The notes under the pieces are model-generated. The model was not told the origin of the DNA. It ran no database searches and saw nothing but the letters and a program-made list of their open reading frames with translations. Shown here one piece after another: positions 62,520 through 64,000 of a DNA stretch of 64,000 nt. Numbering within the stretch: the first letter of the stretch is position 1; every line of letters starts with the position of its first letter. Source of the stretch: JABSSA01 sp039960995 (GTDB lineage Bacteria > Pseudomonadota > Alphaproteobacteria > Rhodobacterales > Rhodobacteraceae); assembly GCA_039960995.1 (NCBI GenBank), contig JBDVKF010000075.1, positions 205,045 through 269,044 on the forward strand. The letters are read 5' to 3'. A program made the translations under genes and the position numbers.

Positions 62520-63539
62520 ATGAAACACATACTTTTGACGACAGCCGCCACTCTTTCTATGGCATTGCCCGCTTGGGCTGAAAACCCCGTTGGCTTTGAT
62601 CGGTTTGACATGCACGCCGATCACCGCACTGGACCGATAGCCGCCGCAATATGGTCGCCAGTAGGACGCAAGACCTATGCTGGTCGCGTCGGCGACAACG
62701 CGGTCTTTCAAGGTGTCGATGCTTTCATCGGCGCAGCACTGCCCGATAAAGAAATGCCGCTGATTGTTGTATCTCACGGATCGGGCAGCAGTATTGACGG
62801 CACCGCTTGGCTTGCGTCTGGTTTGGCTCAACGTGGCGCTTTAGTTGTCGTCTTGAATCATCCTGGAACAACCTCCGGAGATAGTTCTCCACGCCGGACA
62901 GTGCGCTTATCAGAGCGAGGAGCAGACATAAGCGCGGCACTGGATCATGTGCTGGCTGATCCGTATTTTGCTGACCGGATCGATGAAGATCGAATTGCAG
63001 CACTTGGGTTCTCTTTGGGAGGCGCAGCCGTGATGGGCGTCGCTGGGCTTCGCCTGGATGCCACTAGCTACGCAGCCTACTGCGAGACATTTGGTGAGGC
63101 TGCGCAAGACTGTTTATTTTTGGCACGCGGCGGAGTGGACTTCGACCACCTTCCGCCACAGTTTTCTGCTGATATGACAGATGACCGCTTCAGTCGTATC
63201 GTGGCCATTGATCCCGGTTTTACCTTTGCCGCAACGCCAAACAGCGCGGCACAGATTGATGTCCCTGTCCAGTTGATAACCCTCGGGGACAATTTCCCTT
63301 GGCTAGCTGTTGATGTGCGAAACGAAGGCAGTGGTCTAGTGGATCAGCTTACGCAAGTAGAGCACGTTGTGATCCCGAATGCGCATCATTACTCGTTTTT
63401 ACCGATCTGCACACGGAATGCGCCACAGTTGCTGATCGAAGAAGGTGAAGATGCTATTTGCAATGACCCTGAAGGATCGGATCGCGCCACCGTTCATGAT
63501 GCATCGATCAATGCGATCGCCGAATTTCTTGATTTGTGA
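62520..63539 (+). CDS. Secreted alpha/beta hydrolase, dienelactone-hydrolase-like
   Basis: 339 residues with a clear signal peptide (KHILLTTAATLSMALPAWA). The hydrolase fold shows an oxyanion-type VVSHGSGSSIDGTAWLASGL, the nucleophile elbow ALGFSLGGAAVMG (Ser) and a late VIPNAHHYSFLP (His). Three Cys (YCETFGEAAQDC, ICTR, ICND region) may form disulfides. Substrate unknown; the partner regulator and periplasmic location suggest induction by an environmental ester. Confidence 0.9.
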   Translation: MKHILLTTAATLSMALPAWAENPVGFDRFDMHADHRTGPIAAAIWSPVGRKTYAGRVGDNAVFQGVDAFIGAALPDKEMPLIVVSHGSGSSIDGTAWLASGLAQRGALVVVLNHPGTTSGDSSPRRTVRLSERGADISAALDHVLADPYFADRIDEDRIAALGFSLGGAAVMGVAGLRLDATSYAAYCETFGEAAQDCLFLARGGVDFDHLPPQFSADMTDDRFSRIVAIDPGFTFAATPNSAAQIDVPVQLITLGDNFPWLAVDVRNEGSGLVDQLTQVEHVVIPNAHHYSFLPICTRNAPQLLIEEGEDAICNDPEGSDRATVHDASINAIAEFLDL

Positions 63540-63779
63540 TCGATTAACGTTTCAAAGCGCCTCCTCCGGGAAATCTGGCTGGAGGAGTCATCTTGAACAT
63601 CGCATTATCAACATCGCCATCACAAAGAACGAGTAGGTTTGATCCCAAGGTCTGCAAAGTCGCCGTCCAGATACGCAACAATACTTCTGGTTGCATCAAT
63701 GGCTGCTTTCGGGAAGCTGACTGTTGCGTTGCCAGTTGTACGGCAGCTAAGGGCCGAGAATCGCCTTTTGTTCGGATGC

Positions 63780-63893
63780 TCATATTGGCGCTATGCGCCA
63801 ATATAGATGTAAGTTTTGATTAAGTAAGATCCCGTATAGGGCCCTAGATGCAGCGCTTACACTTGAGAGTGCACCTAATGTTTGAGTATTCAT
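63780..63893 (-). CDS. Possible 37-aa ORF of unknown function
   Basis: ATG 63893 to TGA 63780 encodes 37 residues, Ser/Leu-rich, ending LHLYWRIAPI. AAGGA lies about 10 nt upstream, and a TTAGCA-N17-TATGAT promoter-like pair is at 63946-63918. The 3' end runs through the inverted repeat at 63782-63804. It may instead be part of a dispersed repeat that is read by chance. Confidence 0.3.
   Translation of the reverse strand: MNTQTLGALSSVSAASRALYGILLNQNLHLYWRIAPI
63782..63804. repeat. Perfect inverted repeat, 10-bp arms
   Basis: ATATTGGCGC and GCGCCAATAT are exact reverse complements around a TAT loop. On the + strand a short T-rich stretch follows about 10 nt later. It is not placed to terminate the hydrolase, whose stop is 240 nt away. 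Confidence 0.6.
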
Positions 63894-64000
63894 GATGCCT
63901 GTATCCTTTTTGGGGACATCATATTTTCTCAAATCGAACGTGCTAAGCCCCTAATTGGGGGGTCAGATGCAACGCTTACTGTTGTAATGCGTTTGGGTCA

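Larger units (their letters stand above)
63540..64000. other. Decayed or repetitive right end, no convincing major gene
   Basis: 461 bp with several structural elements. A hairpin with arms CTCCTCC (63561-63567) and GGAGGAG (63581-63587) follows the hydrolase. A perfect 10-bp inverted repeat is at 63782-63804. The motif AGATGCARCGCTTAC occurs at about 63847 and 63965. A weak minus-strand ORF is listed separately. An 85-residue minus-strand frame (63544-63801) has coding-unlike composition. This fits the edge of a mobile or rearranged region. Confidence 0.5.

Noticed and set aside
63544..63801. Minus-strand ORF of 85 codons at the right end
   Set aside because: Composition is unlike coding sequence, it contains the GGAGGAG hairpin, and another frame on the same strand is equally open, so I could not support it as a gene.
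1..64000. CRISPR array, complete insertion sequence, rRNA operon or toxin-antitoxin pair
   Set aside because: I looked for regularly spaced repeats, transposase motifs, rRNA signatures and small paired ORFs and saw none that could be supported.

Overview
The window looks like a chromosomal segment from a marine alphaproteobacterium of the order Rhodobacterales (Roseobacter group); the genus cannot be fixed by eye. The reasons are the gene orders (aroK-aroB; pyrH-frr-uppS-cdsA-dxr-rseP-bamA-skp-fabZ-lpxA-lpxI-lpxB; lptF-lptG-lptD-surA-pdxA-rsmA), use of LpxI rather than LpxH, a Mur/Fur-type regulator, DUF4167 behind prmC, and a moderate G+C content with densely overlapping genes. Most of the window is conserved core genome. 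The last 3.4 kb looks accessory.

Layout. 1-2.5 kb: an envelope-type protein (cut by the left edge) and a 49-residue membrane protein diverge from aroK-aroB (shikimate pathway). 2.5-4.4 kb: ssb diverges from a secreted lytic transglycosylase, followed by a small membrane protein. 4.4-9.2 kb: a peptide/nickel-type ABC importer with two permeases and a double-ATPase subunit, but no solute-binding protein beside it. 9.5-10.4 kb: miaA. 10.5-22.5 kb: a long + strand envelope cluster linking nucleotide, isoprenoid, phospholipid, outer-membrane-protein and lipid A synthesis, including a 43-residue membrane protein between rseP and bamA. 22.6-28.5 kb: tyrS, anmK, a DUF985 cupin, an FAD oxidoreductase, a GNAT enzyme and eno. 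28.6-37 kb: three EamA-type exporters, a Fur/Mur regulator, a DUF533 protein, selO, a VOC protein, and a tight nucleoside hydrolase-GrpB-GNAT-EamA operon. 37-41.6 kb: mazG, then an M20 amidohydrolase with two tandem ureohydrolases that suggest guanidino-compound catabolism. 41.6-44.6 kb: prfA-prmC-DUF4167. 44.6-52 kb: the LPS-export and OMP-chaperone operon ending in pdxA-rsmA. 52-59.3 kb: pepA-holC, a retropepsin-like protease, an ABC-F protein, a VOC protein, ndk, an MFS exporter and a TfoX C-terminal-domain protein preceded by a probable 33-residue gene. 59.5-60.5 kb: an aldose epimerase.

Accessory end. tRNA-Asn(GTT) at 60667-60741 is followed at once by the N-terminal part of a tyrosine-recombinase integrase that has lost its catalytic domain. 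Next come a membrane-anchored AraC-type regulator and a divergently transcribed secreted alpha/beta hydrolase, with a 28-bp near-perfect palindrome between them. The final 460 bp hold hairpins, repeated motifs and a weak small ORF, as expected of decayed mobile DNA.

I did not find a CRISPR array, a defence island, a complete insertion sequence or a clear new multi-gene system. The most interesting leads are an orphan terminator with tandem hairpins that may end an unannotated small RNA (37038-37155), two unannotated small proteins (16062-16193 and 59355-59456), the palindromic sites in front of the orphan ABC importer, and the AraC/hydrolase palindrome inside the tRNA-Asn island.
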